This document shows, piece by piece, positions 19,240-29,279 of a DNA stretch of 64,000 nucleotides; within the stretch, counting starts at the first letter, position 1; the number at the start of each line of letters is the position of its first letter. A program made the position numbers and the translations under genes. Origin of the DNA: Betaproteobacteria bacterium (GTDB taxonomy: Bacteria; Pseudomonadota; Gammaproteobacteria; Burkholderiales; Thiobacillaceae); NCBI GenBank assembly GCA_016219425.1, contig JACRNB010000002.1, positions 127,055-191,054 of the forward strand, given 5' to 3'. A model generated the notes under the pieces. It saw only the letters and a list, made by a program, of their open reading frames with translations. It did not search any database and was not told the origin of the DNA.

Positions 19240-20442
19240 TTACCAGTTGGTTTCCCGCTCTGGCGAGGCGGAGATCTTGTGGATGGAGAGGTCGGCGCCG
19301 TTGAACTCCTCTTCGGCATCCAGACGCAGGCCCATGGCGGCCTTGATGCCGCCATAGACCACCGCGCCGCCGATCAGGGCCACGCCCACACCGGCCAGGG
19401 TGCCCACCAGTTGTGCGCCAAAGGTCACGCCGCCCATGCCGCCGAAGGCTTGCAGGCCGAAGATGCCGGCGGCGATCCCTCCCCAGGCGCCGCACAAACC
19501 GTGCAGAGGCCACACCCCCAGCACATCGTCGATCTTCCAGCGGTTCTGGGTGATGGTGAACATCACCACGAACAGCACCCCTGCCACCGCGCCGGTGACC
19601 AGTGCGCCGATGGGATGCATCAGGTCGGAACCCGCGCACACCGCCACCAGCCCCGCCAGCGGGCCGTTGTGGATGAAGCCGGGGTCGTTCTTGCCGATTA
19701 CCAGCGCCGCCAGGGTGCCGCCCACCATGGCCATGAGGGAGTTCACCGCCACCAGTCCGGAGATGGCCTCCAACTTCTGCGCCGACATCACGTTGAAGCC
19801 GAACCAGCCCACCGTCAGCACCCACGCCCCCAGGGCCAGGAAGGGAATGCTGGAAGGCGGATGCGCGGAGACCATGCCATCGTTGCGGTAACGGCCTCGG
19901 CGCGCGCCCAGCAGCAGCACGGCGGGCAGCGCGATCCAGCCGCCCACGGCATGCACCACGACGGAACCGGCGAAGTCATGCAGTTCCGCGCCGAACGAGG
20001 CATTGAGCCAGGCCTGGAAGCCCATGTTCTTGTTCCATACCAACCCTTCGAAGAAGGGATAGACAAAGCCCACCAGCAGAAAGGTGGCGATGAGTTGGGG
20101 ATTGAACCGGGCGCGTTCTGCGATGCCGCCGGAGACGATGGCGGGGATGGCGGCGGCGAAGGTAAGGAGGAAGAAGAACTTGACCAGGTCATAACCGTTC
20201 TTCTGCGCCAGCACGCTGGCGCCGGAATAGAAATCCACGCCGTAGGCGATGCTGTAGCCGATGAAGAAATAGGCGATGGTGGAGACCGAGAAGTCGGTGA
20301 GGATTTTTACCAGGGCGTTGACCTGGTTTTTCCGGCGAACCGTGCCCAGTTCGAGGAAGGCAAAACCGGAATGCATAGCCAGCACCATGATCGCGCCCAA
20401 GAGGACGAATAGGGTATCGGCGCCGGTGGCGAGGTTGTTCAT
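19240..20442 (-). CDS. amtB: Ammonium transporter AmtB
   Basis: The 400-residue polytopic ammonium channel has about eleven hydrophobic segments. Family motifs are FLELGTVRRKNQVN near 30, the HDFAGSVVVHAVGG block near 157 with one pore histidine, and the late GLCGAWGG segment. The start MNNLATGADTLF at 20442 has AGGAG 9 nt upstream; a longer reading would run over the promoter. No glnK is adjacent, although the two genes are usually paired. A sigma-54 promoter and an NtrC site upstream indicate nitrogen control. Confidence 0.93.
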   Translation of the reverse strand: MNNLATGADTLFVLLGAIMVLAMHSGFAFLELGTVRRKNQVNALVKILTDFSVSTIAYFFIGYSIAYGVDFYSGASVLAQKNGYDLVKFFFLLTFAAAIPAIVSGGIAERARFNPQLIATFLLVGFVYPFFEGLVWNKNMGFQAWLNASFGAELHDFAGSVVVHAVGGWIALPAVLLLGARRGRYRNDGMVSAHPPSSIPFLALGAWVLTVGWFGFNVMSAQKLEAISGLVAVNSLMAMVGGTLAALVIGKNDPGFIHNGPLAGLVAVCAGSDLMHPIGALVTGAVAGVLFVVMFTITQNRWKIDDVLGVWPLHGLCGAWGGIAAGIFGLQAFGGMGGVTFGAQLVGTLAGVGVALIGGAVVYGGIKAAMGLRLDAEEEFNGADLSIHKISASPERETNW

Positions 20443-20473
20443 GGGGTTCTCCTGAATTGACGTGGTGCGGAAA

Positions 20474-20488
20474 GCAAGTGCCGTGCCT
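20474..20488 (-). promoter_or_regulatory. Sigma-54 promoter of amtB
   Basis: Minus strand reads AGGCACGGCACTTGC: GG and GC elements 10 nt apart, matching the -24/-12 consensus (TGGCAC-N5-TTGC). Transcription would begin near 20462, about 20 nt before the start codon and just ahead of its ribosome-binding site. Confidence 0.75.
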
Positions 20489-20540
20489 TGTATTGGTGCG
20501 CGTAACACCTTGATTTTTCGTGGGCATGGGGTGATGCACC

Positions 20541-20570
20541 AAAACAAAACGCCCCGGAGCGGGGCGTTTG
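20541..20570 (-). terminator. Rho-independent terminator after tatC
   Basis: Minus strand: AAACGCCCC, 5-nt loop, GGGGCGTTT, continuing into TTTTGTTTT. It is positioned 35 bp beyond the tatC stop and should end the his-hinT-tat transcript before the amtB promoter. Confidence 0.8.
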
Positions 20571-20579
20571 TGGTTTATT

Positions 20580-20596
20580 TGCACAACATTGGTGCG
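20580..20596. promoter_or_regulatory. NtrC-type enhancer site for amtB
   Basis: TGCACAACATTGGTGCG closely matches the NtrC consensus TGCACC-N5-GGTGCA. It lies about 100 bp upstream of the sigma-54 promoter, a normal enhancer distance. A further half-site TGCACCAAAA is at 20534-20543. Confidence 0.65.
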
Positions 20597-20604
20597 CTGT
20601 GGCG

Positions 20605-21423
20605 CTATTTGGTGTCCTGAGTCTCGATGCGGTCCAGTTCCGCGTCCATCTCGTTCATGGACATGGGCTTGTAGGCCTCCGGGTCTTCGCGCGGTTCCTG
20701 GGCGGCGCGGTTTTTCACCAGCCAGCCGGCGACGATGACGCCCAGTTCGTAGAGCAGCCAAAGCGGCACGGCCAGCATGATCTGGGACACCACATCGGGC
20801 GGGGTGAAGATGGCGCCGATGACAAACGCGCCGACGACGACGTAGGGGCGCGCTTCCTTGAATTTCTCGACTTCCACCATGCCCATGAGGGCCAGGCTGA
20901 TCACGACGATGGGCACCTCGAAGGTGACGCCGAAGGCCAGGAACATGGTGATGGCGAAATCCAGGTAGGCGTTGATGTCGGGCATCACCGCCACGCCCTC
21001 GGGCGCGACCTTGGCCATGAAGCCGAATACCACGGGAAATACCAGGAAGTAGGCGAAGGCCATGCCGCAAGCAAACAGAAACACGCTCGCCACCACCAGA
21101 GGCAGGACGAATTTCTTTTCGTGGTGGTACAGGCCCGGCGCGATGAAGGACCAGATCTGATAAAGGATGTAGGGCAGGGCGATGAGGAAGGCCGCCATCA
21201 TCGCCACCTTGACCGGCACGAAGAAGGGCGTGACCACGCCGGTGGCGATCATCTGGCCGCCATGCGGGAGTTCGGAGAGGACCGGGCGGGCAAGCAGGGA
21301 ATACAGATCGTTGGCCCAGGGAAACAGGCAGACGAACACCACGATCCAGGCGATGGCGGAGCGCAGCAGGCGATCGCGCAACTCGATCAGATGGGTGATG
21401 AAGGTTTCGTGGCCGTCGATCAT
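20605..21423 (-). CDS. tatC: Sec-independent translocase subunit TatC
   Basis: The 272-residue polytopic core of the Tat pathway recognises twin-arginine signals. N-terminal FITHLIELRDRLLRSA (about 6-21) is the TatC signature, and six hydrophobic spans follow, with FELGVI-type and TPPDVVSQIMLAVP near 205. The C-terminal tail (about 240-272) is hydrophilic. The stop is followed by a terminator. Substrates nearby include FccB and possibly the exported cyclophilin. Confidence 0.95.
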   Translation of the reverse strand: MIDGHETFITHLIELRDRLLRSAIAWIVVFVCLFPWANDLYSLLARPVLSELPHGGQMIATGVVTPFFVPVKVAMMAAFLIALPYILYQIWSFIAPGLYHHEKKFVLPLVVASVFLFACGMAFAYFLVFPVVFGFMAKVAPEGVAVMPDINAYLDFAITMFLAFGVTFEVPIVVISLALMGMVEVEKFKEARPYVVVGAFVIGAIFTPPDVVSQIMLAVPLWLLYELGVIVAGWLVKNRAAQEPREDPEAYKPMSMNEMDAELDRIETQDTK

Positions 21424-21427
21424 GGGG

Positions 21428-21928
21428 TCAGGCGCTCGCTTCGCGCGGGGCGGCGGGAGAGGTCTCCGCGACGCTCACGGGGGGAGGCGCAGCTTCGATG
21501 GTCTCCGCGTCGGCGGGTTGCGGCAGGGTCTCCGCCATGAGCGGGGAGCCATCGGGCGATTCGGTCGGCGTTTCCCGCAATTTCTCCCACTCCCGCAACG
21601 CCACGCCCTCGTCCGTGGCGCCCATGGCCTGCATGACCTTGCTGATGGAAGCCGTCTCCTGCTGCACAGCGCCTTCCACGCCCTGGGCCGTCTCGGAGGC
21701 GAGGATCTCGTATTTCTGGGCCGAGTCCTTCATCTCCGTCTGCATCTTGCGCAGTTCTTCCAGACGGATATCGCGGTCGATGTCCTGCTTGACCTGGGAG
21801 ACGTAGCGGTTCATGCGCCCGATCCACTGGCCTGCCGTGCGCGCCACCTTGGGCAGGCGCTCCGGGCCGATGACGATCAGGGCGACGATGCCGATGACGA
21901 GAAGTTCTGTGAAGGCGATATCAAACAT
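21428..21928 (-). CDS. tatB: Sec-independent translocase protein TatB
   Basis: The 166-residue protein has one N-terminal membrane helix ([20 protein letters not shown]), the [15 protein letters not shown] hinge, an amphipathic/coiled-coil segment (about 30-100) and a disordered Pro/Ala/Glu-rich tail. TatB hands substrates to TatC. It is 4 bp from tatC. Confidence 0.93.
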   Translation of the reverse strand: MFDIAFTELLVIGIVALIVIGPERLPKVARTAGQWIGRMNRYVSQVKQDIDRDIRLEELRKMQTEMKDSAQKYEILASETAQGVEGAVQQETASISKVMQAMGATDEGVALREWEKLRETPTESPDGSPLMAETLPQPADAETIEAAPPPVSVAETSPAAPREASA

Positions 21929-22022
21929 GGTGAGGGCGAGTAGCAGGTGGCTTGTAGTGGGGGGCTGGTAGTTGGCGGCGCGCTGATCCAGAGCCGCCCG
22001 CTACGAACTGCCGGCTACAAGT

Positions 22023-22244
22023 TCATCCTTGCTGCTTGTTCTTCACCTCGCCCTCGATGGTTGCGCCGTCGGTGTCATTGCGGGGCAGTTCCGTGGGTTT
22101 GTTCTTTTCCTCGGCCATGGCGTCCTTGAAGTTTTTCACCGCGCCGCCCAGGTCGCCGCCGATGTTGCGCAGCTTCTTGGTGCCGAATACCAGCAGGACG
22201 ATGACCAGAACGATGACCCAATGCCAGATGCTGAAACTTCCCAT
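22023..22244 (-). CDS. tatA: Sec-independent translocase protein TatA
   Basis: The 73-residue pore-forming Tat subunit has an N-terminal helix [20 protein letters not shown], an FGTKKL hinge, an amphipathic helix [12 protein letters not shown] and an acidic/basic tail. The start at 22244 is set by the conserved N-terminus and by GAGAG upstream. It lies between hinT and tatB. A 94-bp gap to tatB shows no clear promoter. Confidence 0.94.
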   Translation of the reverse strand: MGSFSIWHWVIVLVIVLLVFGTKKLRNIGGDLGGAVKNFKDAMAEEKNKPTELPRNDTDGATIEGEVKNKQQG

Positions 22245-22263
22245 TGCTCTCTCCTCAAAAAAT

Positions 22264-22602
22264 TCACATGGGGCGGGGTTTGCCGCCGCCAAAGACGTGG
22301 ACGTGCAGGTGGAAGACCTCCTGTCCCCCCCCTCTGCCGGTGTTGATGACGGTGCGGAAGCCATCCGTCAGCCCCTGCTCTTTGGCCAGGGTCGGGGCCA
22401 ACATCAGGATGCGGCCCAGCAGCATCTCGTGGCGCGCATGAGCGTCCGCCAGGGAGGCGATGTGCTCCTTGGGGATGATCATGAAATGCACCGGAGCCAC
22501 CGGATGGATGTCGTGAAAGGCGAGGACGTCGCTGTCCTCGTACACCTTGCGGCAGGGGATCTCGCCCGCCGCGATCTTGCAGAAGATGCAGTCGCTGCTC
22601 AT
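22264..22602 (-). CDS. hinT: HIT-family purine nucleoside phosphoramidase HinT
   Basis: The 112-residue histidine-triad protein hydrolyses AMP-lysine and other aminoacyl adenylates. It has N-terminal [12 protein letters not shown] and the catalytic HLHVHVF triad near residue 100. The start overlaps the hisE stop as ATGA, so it belongs to the his-tat operon, a common betaproteobacterial linkage. Confidence 0.94.
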   Translation of the reverse strand: MSSDCIFCKIAAGEIPCRKVYEDSDVLAFHDIHPVAPVHFMIIPKEHIASLADAHARHEMLLGRILMLAPTLAKEQGLTDGFRTVINTGRGGGQEVFHLHVHVFGGGKPRPM

Positions 22603-22925
22603 GCCGACTCCTTGCGGGAATTCTTCTCTTCAATGCCGGAGAGGCCTTCGCGCCGCGCCAGCTCGGCGAGTATCTCATCCGGGTGGATGCCCTGTTGCGC
22701 CAGCAGGACCAGGGAGTGGAACCACAGGTCGGCGGTCTCGTAGACCACCTTCTCGCGCACACCGTCCTTGGCCGCCATGATGGTCTCCGCCGCCTCTTCC
22801 GCCACCTTCTTGAGGATGGCGTCCAGGCCCTTGGCGTAGAGCTTGGCCACGTAGGACGACTGCGGGTCGGCGCTTTTGCGCGCCTCCAGCGTATCGGCCA
22901 GACGGGAGAGGATGTCCTGGCTCAT
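22599..22925 (-). CDS. hisE: Phosphoribosyl-ATP pyrophosphatase HisE
   Basis: The 108-residue enzyme hydrolyses phosphoribosyl-ATP to phosphoribosyl-AMP, step two of histidine synthesis. The MazG-like all-alpha motifs [16 protein letters not shown] (about 39-54) and [13 protein letters not shown] carry the metal ligands. The start MSQDILSRL overlaps the hisI stop by 4 bp (ATGA); longer readings are out of place over hisI. Confidence 0.95.
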   Translation of the reverse strand: MSQDILSRLADTLEARKSADPQSSYVAKLYAKGLDAILKKVAEEAAETIMAAKDGVREKVVYETADLWFHSLVLLAQQGIHPDEILAELARREGLSGIEEKNSRKESA

Positions 22926-23311
22926 TTGGCGTAGATCTCGTGGGGGTCTTTCAGCACCGGCTCCGCCGCCACCCACTGACCGTCTTCAAGCTTCTGGAAG
23001 AAGCAGCTTTTGCGGCCCGTGTGGCAGGCGATGCCGCCGGTCTGCTCGATCTTCATGAGGACTACATCCTCGTCGCAATCCAGGCGGATTTCCTTGACCT
23101 TCTGCGTGTGGCCGGACTCCTCGCCCTTGTGCCACAGCTTTTTGCGCGAGCGCGACCAGTACACCGCCTCGCCGGTCTCCACGGTACGTTTCAACGCCTC
23201 GCGGTTCATCCACGCCACCATGAGGATGTCACCGCTCACCGCATCCTGGGCGATGGCGGGGACCAGGCCATCGTCGGACCAGTTCACCTTGTTGAGCCAG
23301 CTTTCATTCAC
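22922..23311 (-). CDS. hisI: Phosphoribosyl-AMP cyclohydrolase HisI
   Basis: The 129-residue enzyme opens the purine ring of phosphoribosyl-AMP in step three of histidine synthesis. Motifs are [10 protein letters not shown] near 36, [20 protein letters not shown] and DCDEDVVL, with Zn-ligand Cys in [13 protein letters not shown]. The start is GTG at 23311 and overlaps the hisF stop as GTGA, a translational coupling site. No ATG in frame would retain the N-terminus. Confidence 0.93.
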   Translation of the reverse strand: MNESWLNKVNWSDDGLVPAIAQDAVSGDILMVAWMNREALKRTVETGEAVYWSRSRKKLWHKGEESGHTQKVKEIRLDCDEDVVLMKIEQTGGIACHTGRKSCFFQKLEDGQWVAAEPVLKDPHEIYAK

Positions 23312-24078
23312 AGCCGCACCTCGATGCCCTGTTCCTGCATGTGGCGTTTGGCCTGTTCCACGGTGTATTCGCCAAAGTGGAAGATGCTGGCTGCCAGCAC
23401 CGCGTCGGCGCCGGCGATCTTCACGCCGTCGGCCAGGTGTTGCAGGTTGCCGACGCCGCCGCTGGCGATCACCGGGATGTCGAGCGCGTCGGAGATGGCG
23501 CGGGTGAGATTGAGGTCGAAGCCGATCTTGGCCCCGTCGCGGTCCATGCTCGTCAGCAGGATCTCGCCTGCGCCCAGGGCCTGCATCTTTTGCGCCCATT
23601 CCACCGCGTCCAGGCCGGTGGGCTTGCGTCCGCCGTGGGTGAAGATCTCCCACTTGGGGGCGGCGCCCCACACCGTCTGCTTGGCGTCGATGGCGACCAC
23701 GATGCACTGGCTGCCGAAGCGGTCGGAGCAGTCCTGCACCAGTTGCGGGTTGAATACGGCGGCGGTGTTGATGGAGACCTTGTCGGCCCCGGCGTGGAGC
23801 AGACGGCGCACATCCTCCACGGCGCGCACCCCGCCGCCCACGGTGAGGGGGATGAAGACCTGGGCCGCCACGGCTTCGATGATGTGCAGGATCAGGTCGC
23901 GGTTGTCGGAGGTGGCGGTGATGTCGAGAAAGGTGAGTTCGTCCGCACCCTGCTCGTCATAGCGCCGCGCGATCTCCACCGGGTCGCCGGCGTCGCGCAG
24001 GTTGACGAAGTTGACGCCCTTGACCACGCGACCGGCGGTCACATCGAGACAGGGGATGATGCGTTTGGCCAGGCTCAT
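23308..24078 (-). CDS. hisF: Imidazole glycerol phosphate synthase cyclase subunit HisF
   Basis: The 256-residue TIM-barrel works with HisH to make imidazole glycerol phosphate and AICAR. N-terminal [19 protein letters not shown] with the catalytic Asp11, the second Asp in VAIDAKQT, and phosphate loops VGGGVR and ASGGVGNL are all present. It overlaps hisI and follows hisA by 34 bp. Confidence 0.97.
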   Translation of the reverse strand: MSLAKRIIPCLDVTAGRVVKGVNFVNLRDAGDPVEIARRYDEQGADELTFLDITATSDNRDLILHIIEAVAAQVFIPLTVGGGVRAVEDVRRLLHAGADKVSINTAAVFNPQLVQDCSDRFGSQCIVVAIDAKQTVWGAAPKWEIFTHGGRKPTGLDAVEWAQKMQALGAGEILLTSMDRDGAKIGFDLNLTRAISDALDIPVIASGGVGNLQHLADGVKIAGADAVLAASIFHFGEYTVEQAKRHMQEQGIEVRL

Positions 24079-24112
24079 ACGCAGGATGCGGTGAGCAAAG
24101 CGAACCGCATCA

Positions 24113-24859
24113 TCACTTCTGACCGCACAGTTCGTCTGCCAAAGCCTGCGCCGCAGTGAAGTCCATGGCGCCCTCGTAGATGGCGCGTCCGGTGATGGCG
24201 CCCATGATGCCTTCGTCGGCCACGGCGCACAGGCGCTTCACGTCTTCCAGATTGGTGACGCCGCCGCTGGCGATGCCCGGAATGCTGAGCGCCTGGGCCA
24301 GTTTCACGGTGGCCTCGATGTTGACGCCGGAGAGCATGCCGTCGCGCCCGATGTCGGTGTAGACCACGCCTTCCACGCCGTAATCCTCGAAGCGCTTGGC
24401 CAGGTCGATGACATCGTGGTGCGTCACCTTGGACCAGCCCTCCACCGCCACTTTGCCTTCCTTGGCGTCCAGGCCGACGATGATGTGGCCGGGGAAGGCG
24501 GTGCAGGCGTCGTGCAGGAAACCGGGGTTCTTCACCGCCGCGCTGCCGATGATGACGTAGGTGATGCCGTCATCCAGGTAGCGTTCGATGGTGTCCAGGT
24601 CGCGGATGCCGCCGCCCAGTTGCACCGGGATCTCGTCGCCCAGTTCATCGACGATGGCCTTGATCGCCGCCTCATTCACCGGCTTGCCGGCGAAGGCGCC
24701 GTTGAGGTCCACCAGATGGATGCGGCGCGCGCCGCTGGCCAGCCACTTTTCGGCCATCTCCGCCGGGTTGGCGGAAAACACCGTGGCGCTGTCCATTTCG
24801 CCTTGTTTCAGGCGTACGCAGTGGCCGTCTTTCAAATCAATTGCGGGGATGATGAGCAT
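24113..24859 (-). CDS. hisA: ProFAR isomerase HisA
   Basis: The 248-residue TIM-barrel isomerase converts ProFAR to PRFAR. Catalytic Asp8 is in [15 protein letters not shown] and the second Asp in [14 protein letters not shown] near 170. Phosphate loops QLGGGIRD and ASGGVTNL are intact. It lies 6 bp after hisH. Confidence 0.97.
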   Translation of the reverse strand: MLIIPAIDLKDGHCVRLKQGEMDSATVFSANPAEMAEKWLASGARRIHLVDLNGAFAGKPVNEAAIKAIVDELGDEIPVQLGGGIRDLDTIERYLDDGITYVIIGSAAVKNPGFLHDACTAFPGHIIVGLDAKEGKVAVEGWSKVTHHDVIDLAKRFEDYGVEGVVYTDIGRDGMLSGVNIEATVKLAQALSIPGIASGGVTNLEDVKRLCAVADEGIMGAITGRAIYEGAMDFTAAQALADELCGQK

Positions 24860-24865
24860 GGGGTG

Positions 24866-25513
24866 TTACCTCGAACCGTCCCAGGTGATGAAATTTTTCA
24901 GCAGTTGCAGTCCCGCCTCGGCGCTTTTCTCCGGGTGGAACTGGCATGCAAACAGGTTGTCGCGCGCCACCGCGCTGGTGAAGGCGAACGGGTAGTCGGT
25001 CTGGCCCGCCGTCACCGCCGCCTCGGCAGGGTCGCAGTAATAGCTGTGTACGAAGTAGAAGCGCGCGCCGTCGTCGATGCCGCGCCAGAGCGGGTGGGGC
25101 TGGGTCTGGCGCACGTTGTTCCAGCCCATGTGCGGCACCTTCAGTTTCGCGCCTGTCGGGTCGCGCATTTGGGCGGCGGGAAAGCGGCGCACCTCGCCGG
25201 GCATCAGCCCCAGGCAGGGGGTATTGCCCTCTTCGGAATGGCGAAACAGAACCTGGAGCCCCATGCAGATGCCCAGAAAGGGCTTGTTCAGAGCGGCCTC
25301 GCGGATCACCTCGGTGAGGCCGTGGGCGGCGATCTCCTTCATGCAGTCCGGCGCCGCGCCCTGACCGGGGAAGACCACGCGATCCGCCCCGGCGATGGCC
25401 TGGGCGTCGTCCGTCACCAAAACCGTTGCGTCAGGCGCGACATGCTCCAGCGCCTTGGCGACGGAATGCAGGTTCCCCATGCCGTAGTCCACCACGGCAA
25501 TCCGTTGCGTCAT
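24866..25513 (-). CDS. hisH: Imidazole glycerol phosphate synthase glutaminase subunit HisH
   Basis: This 215-residue class I glutamine amidotransferase feeds ammonia to HisF. The nucleophile Cys is in FLGICMGLQVLF near 85 and the His-Glu dyad in CQFHPEKSAEAG near 195. The start ATG shares its last base with the hisB stop (TAATG-type overlap at 25513). Confidence 0.96.
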   Translation of the reverse strand: MTQRIAVVDYGMGNLHSVAKALEHVAPDATVLVTDDAQAIAGADRVVFPGQGAAPDCMKEIAAHGLTEVIREAALNKPFLGICMGLQVLFRHSEEGNTPCLGLMPGEVRRFPAAQMRDPTGAKLKVPHMGWNNVRQTQPHPLWRGIDDGARFYFVHSYYCDPAEAAVTAGQTDYPFAFTSAVARDNLFACQFHPEKSAEAGLQLLKNFITWDGSR

Positions 25514-26100
25514 TACAGGGAGCCCTTGGTGGAAGGCGTCACATCGCCCATGCGCGCGTCCGCTTCCAGCGCCATGCGCAGGGCGCGGCCAAAGGCCTTG
25601 AACACGGTCTCGGCCTGATGGTGGGCGTTGACCCCGCGCAGGTTGTCGATGTGCAGCGTCACCCCGGCGTGGTTGACGAAGCCCTGGAAGAACTCGGAGA
25701 ACAGGTCCACGTCGAACTCGCCGATGCGGGCGCGGGTGAAGGCGACATGGAACTCCAGGCCGGGCCGGCCCGAGAGGTCGATCACCACGCGCGACAGGGC
25801 CTCGTCCAGCGGTACATAGGCGTGGCCGTAACGGCGAATGCCCTTCTTGTCGCCCACGGCCTGCGCGAAGGCCTGGCCCAGGGTGATGCCGATGTCTTCA
25901 GCGGTGTGGTGCGCGTCGATGTGGAGATCGCCCTTGGCCTCAATCTCGATATCGACGAGACCGTGGCGCGCCACCTGGTCCAGCATGTGTTCGAGAAAGG
26001 GCAACCCGGTATCGAGGCGGCAGCGGCCCGTGCCGTCCAGGTTGAGGACGACGCGAATCTGGGTTTCCAGGGTGTTACGGGAGACTTCGGTTTGCCGCAT
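25513..26100 (-). CDS. hisB: Imidazoleglycerol-phosphate dehydratase HisB
   Basis: The 195-residue monofunctional dehydratase carries Mn-binding HHTAEDIGI near 70 and [10 protein letters not shown] near 165, plus [16 protein letters not shown] near 35. It is the first gene of the leftward his-hinT-tat transcript. The N-terminal phosphatase domain seen in enteric HisB is absent, as usual outside enterics. hisC is divergent from it across 169 bp. Confidence 0.97.
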   Translation of the reverse strand: MRQTEVSRNTLETQIRVVLNLDGTGRCRLDTGLPFLEHMLDQVARHGLVDIEIEAKGDLHIDAHHTAEDIGITLGQAFAQAVGDKKGIRRYGHAYVPLDEALSRVVIDLSGRPGLEFHVAFTRARIGEFDVDLFSEFFQGFVNHAGVTLHIDNLRGVNAHHQAETVFKAFGRALRMALEADARMGDVTPSTKGSL

Positions 26101-26269
26101 GGATGGACCGTGTAGTGCAGGCGCTGGTAGGCGTTATGGGGCGTTGGCGGACGGGAAAATCGGGGGGCATGATAGCATCCTGCCCGCTTCCGCCAGCGTC
26201 TGTTTCCAGTCTGTTTCAGACATTTCCTCCCTCGGACCCCCTTCCGCAAAGTTGCCTCGCCATCCTGCC

Positions 26270-27334
26270 ATGAGCCGATTCTGGAGCCCCGTCGTCACTG
26301 CTCTCACCCCTTACGTTCCGGGCGAGCAACCCAAACTGCCTGACCTCATCAAGCTCAACACCAACGAGAACCCCTACCCGCCGTCCCCGCGCGTGCTGGA
26401 GGCATTGCGCGGCGAGGTGGGCGACGCCCTGCGCCTCTACCCCGACCCCAATGCCGACCGCCTCAAGGCCGCCATTGCCGCCCAGCACGGCCTGCTTCCG
26501 AGCCAGGTGTTCGTCGGCAACGGTTCCGACGAGGTGCTGGGTCATGCCTTCCTGGGCCTGCTCAAGCACGACGCGCCGCTGTTGTTCCCGGATATCAGCT
26601 ACAGCTTCTATCCCGTCTACTGCGGCTTGTATGGCATTGAGGGCCGTACTGTGGCGCTGGACGACGCCTTTGCGATCCAGGTGGACGATTACCTCAACGC
26701 CCCCGCCTGCGGCGGCATCATCTTCCCCAACCCCAACGCCCCCACCGGGCGGCTCCTGGCATTGGAGGAGATCGAACGCCTGCTGGCCGGACGCCCGGAC
26801 GCGCCGGTGGTGGTGGATGAGGCCTACATCGACTTTGGCGGGAAAAGCGCCATCTCCCTCGTCAACGATCACCCCAACCTGCTGGTGGTGCAGACCCTGT
26901 CCAAGTCCCGCTCTCTGGCGGGCCTGCGGGTGGGATTTGCGGTGGGCCATGCGGACCTGATCGAGGCCCTGGAGCGGGTCAAGAACAGCTTCAACTCCTA
27001 TCCGCTCGACCGCCTCGCCCTGGCCGGCGCGGTGGCCGCCATCGAAGACACGGGGCACTTCGAGCGCACCCGCCGCGCCGTCATCGCCAGCCGCGAGCAG
27101 TTGAGCGCCGATCTGGCCGGGCTGGGGTTTGAGGTCATTCCCTCCAGCGCCAATTTCGTTTTCGCGCGCCATCCCGACCGGGACGCGGGCGAATTGGCCG
27201 TTGCCCTGCGCACGCGCAGCATCATCGTGCGCCACTTCCGCCAGCCTCGTATCGAGCAGTACCTGCGCATCACCATCGGCACGGATGCGCAATGCGCCGC
27301 CCTGGCGGGGGCGCTACGGGAGATCCTGGCGTAA
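26270..27334 (+). CDS. hisC: Histidinol-phosphate aminotransferase HisC
   Basis: The 354-residue PLP enzyme of fold type I converts imidazole-acetol phosphate to histidinol phosphate. It shows [12 protein letters not shown] near 30, [12 protein letters not shown] near 185 and the PLP lysine in [14 protein letters not shown] near 215. The start MSRFWSPVV is preferred; an in-frame extension overlaps the hisB promoter region. It is divergent from the rest of the his cluster and separate from hisG-hisD. It ends at a REP pair. Confidence 0.95.
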   Translation: MSRFWSPVVTALTPYVPGEQPKLPDLIKLNTNENPYPPSPRVLEALRGEVGDALRLYPDPNADRLKAAIAAQHGLLPSQVFVGNGSDEVLGHAFLGLLKHDAPLLFPDISYSFYPVYCGLYGIEGRTVALDDAFAIQVDDYLNAPACGGIIFPNPNAPTGRLLALEEIERLLAGRPDAPVVVDEAYIDFGGKSAISLVNDHPNLLVVQTLSKSRSLAGLRVGFAVGHADLIEALERVKNSFNSYPLDRLALAGAVAAIEDTGHFERTRRAVIASREQLSADLAGLGFEVIPSSANFVFARHPDRDAGELAVALRTRSIIVRHFRQPRIEQYLRITIGTDAQCAALAGALREILA

Positions 27335-27420
27335 CCCCGTAGGAGCCCGGCTGTGCCGGGCGATGCGCGGGTCACAGGGGCGCAGCGGGATCGCCCGGCA
27401 CAGCCGGGCTCCTACGGGGG
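27335..27420. repeat. Inverted REP pair between convergent hisC and ABC exporter
   Basis: The copies at 27335-27364 and 27389-27420 are inverted REP units (GTAGGAGCCCGGC and mirror) with a 24-bp spacer. The pair starts directly after the hisC TAA and could terminate both convergent transcripts. Confidence 0.9.
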
Positions 27421-27438
27421 CGGGGTACGGGTTGGCGT

Positions 27439-29226
27439 TCACTCTTCCCGCAACTGCATGCGCCACAGGCTGGCATAACGCCCGTCCTGCGCCAGCAGCG
27501 ATTCATGGTTGCCGCGTTCGGCAATGCGGCCTTCCTCCAGCACCAATATCTCGTCCGCATCCACCACGGTGGAAAGCCGGTGGGCGATGACCAGGGTGCT
27601 GCGGTTTTCCGAGATGCGCGCCAGTTCCGCCTGGATGGCTTGTTCCGTGGCGGAATCCAGGGACGAGGTGGCCTCGTCGAATACCAGGATGGGCGGGTTC
27701 TTCAACACGGCGCGGGCGATGGCGACGCGCTGTTTTTCGCCGCCGGAGAGTTTCAGTCCGCGTTCTCCCACCATGGATTCCACCCCGTCCGGCAGGCTGG
27801 CGATGAAGGCGTCCAGGTGGGCGGCGCGAGCGGCTTCGAGCACTTCTTCGCGGCTGGCGTCGGGGCGGCCATAGGCGAGGTTGTGGTACAGGGTGTCGTT
27901 GAATAGCACGGTGTCCTGGGGAACCATGCCGATGGCGCGGCGCAGGCTGGTTTGCGTCACCCGGCGGATGTCCTGGCCGTCGATGCGGATGCCGCCGCCG
28001 GCGACGTCATAAAAGCGGAACAGCAGGCGCGACAGAGTGGATTTGCCCGCGCCGCTGGCCCCCACCACCGCGACCTTGCGTCCCGCCGGGATGACGAAGC
28101 TGACGCCCCGCAGGATGGGCCGGCGCGGGTCATAGGCGAAGGTCACGTCTTCAAAGCGCACTTCGGCCTGGGCCACCGCCAGGGGCTTGGCGTCCGGGGC
28201 GTCCTCGATCTCGGGCTTGCGGTGCAGGAGCTTGAACAGCTTCTCCATGTCGGTGAGCGCGTTGCGGATCTCGCGGTACACCGTGCCCAGGAAGTTGAGC
28301 GGGATGAACAGTTGCAGCAGGTAGGCGTTCACCAGCACCAGGTCGCCCAGGGTCATGCTGCCATTCGTCACGCCCTGGGCCGCCAGGGCCATCATCGCTG
28401 TCACCCCCAGGGCGATGATGAAAGACTGGCCGCCGTTCAACCACGCCAGGGAGATCTCGGAACGCACCGCCGCCTCTTCCGCCTGATGCAGGTCGTCCTT
28501 CAGGCGCCGCGCCTCGTAGGCCTCGTTGTTGAAGTACTTCACCGTCTCGTAGTTGAGCAGGCTGTCCACGGCGCGGGCATTGGCGCGGGTGTCGGTCTCG
28601 TTCATGGCGCGGCGGAACTGGAGCCGCCAGTTGGTCACCAGCACGGTGAACAGGATGTAGAGCGCCAGGGTGGCCAGGGTGATGAGGCCGAAACCCGGGT
28701 CGTATTTCACGAACAGGATGCCGGCCACCATGAGGATCTCCAGCAGGGTGGGGGCGATGTTGAACAGCGAGAAGTTGATCAGGAAGCGGATCGAGCGCGC
28801 GCCCCGGTCGATCTCCATGGCCACGCCGCCGGTGCGGCGCTCCAGGTGGAAGCGCAGGGATTGGGCGTGAAGTTGCTGGAATACATCGTGAACCACGCCG
28901 CGCATGGCGCGTTGCAGTACGCGGGCGAAGAGGGCGTCGCGCAGTTCCGTCAGCGCGGTGTTGCCGAAGCGCAGCGCGCCGTAGAGCAGGATCAGTCCCA
29001 GCGGCAGGATCAGGGCGGTGGAGGGATGTTGCAGGCCGTCCACGATCTCTTTCAGCACCAGCGGCACGGTGACGTTGGCGAGTTTTGCGCCCAAGAGCAG
29101 CCCGAAGGCGGTAAGGACGCGCCCCTTGTACTGCCAGATGTAGGGGAACAGGGCGAGTGCGGCGCGCCATTGGCTGGCGGTGATGCGCGGCGCCATGGTG
29201 TCGGCGCTGAGACGGTGGTGGGTCAT
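27439..29226 (-). CDS. Atm1-type heavy-metal/glutathione ABC exporter
   Basis: This 595-residue half-transporter fuses a six-helix membrane domain (about 20-320) to an ATPase. The signature LNYETVKYFNNEAYE near 225 is characteristic of Atm1/ABCB7/HMT1 proteins, which export glutathione-linked metal or sulfur species. ATPase motifs are GASGAGKST near 395, LSGGEKQRVAIA near 500 and LVFDEATSSLD near 522. It works as a homodimer in the inner membrane. The gene stands alone between hisC and a PhnD-like gene. Confidence 0.9.
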   Translation of the reverse strand: MTHHRLSADTMAPRITASQWRAALALFPYIWQYKGRVLTAFGLLLGAKLANVTVPLVLKEIVDGLQHPSTALILPLGLILLYGALRFGNTALTELRDALFARVLQRAMRGVVHDVFQQLHAQSLRFHLERRTGGVAMEIDRGARSIRFLINFSLFNIAPTLLEILMVAGILFVKYDPGFGLITLATLALYILFTVLVTNWRLQFRRAMNETDTRANARAVDSLLNYETVKYFNNEAYEARRLKDDLHQAEEAAVRSEISLAWLNGGQSFIIALGVTAMMALAAQGVTNGSMTLGDLVLVNAYLLQLFIPLNFLGTVYREIRNALTDMEKLFKLLHRKPEIEDAPDAKPLAVAQAEVRFEDVTFAYDPRRPILRGVSFVIPAGRKVAVVGASGAGKSTLSRLLFRFYDVAGGGIRIDGQDIRRVTQTSLRRAIGMVPQDTVLFNDTLYHNLAYGRPDASREEVLEAARAAHLDAFIASLPDGVESMVGERGLKLSGGEKQRVAIARAVLKNPPILVFDEATSSLDSATEQAIQAELARISENRSTLVIAHRLSTVVDADEILVLEEGRIAERGNHESLLAQDGRYASLWRMQLREE

Positions 29227-29279
29227 GGGGCGGCGGCGGGTTCGGATGGGGTCGGATTATCCGCCGCCGCCGCGCCGGG

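Noticed and set aside
26101-26269. Longer hisC start within hisB antisense
   Set aside because: The extension reads antisense to hisB and lacks homology; MSRFWSPVV matches the family start.
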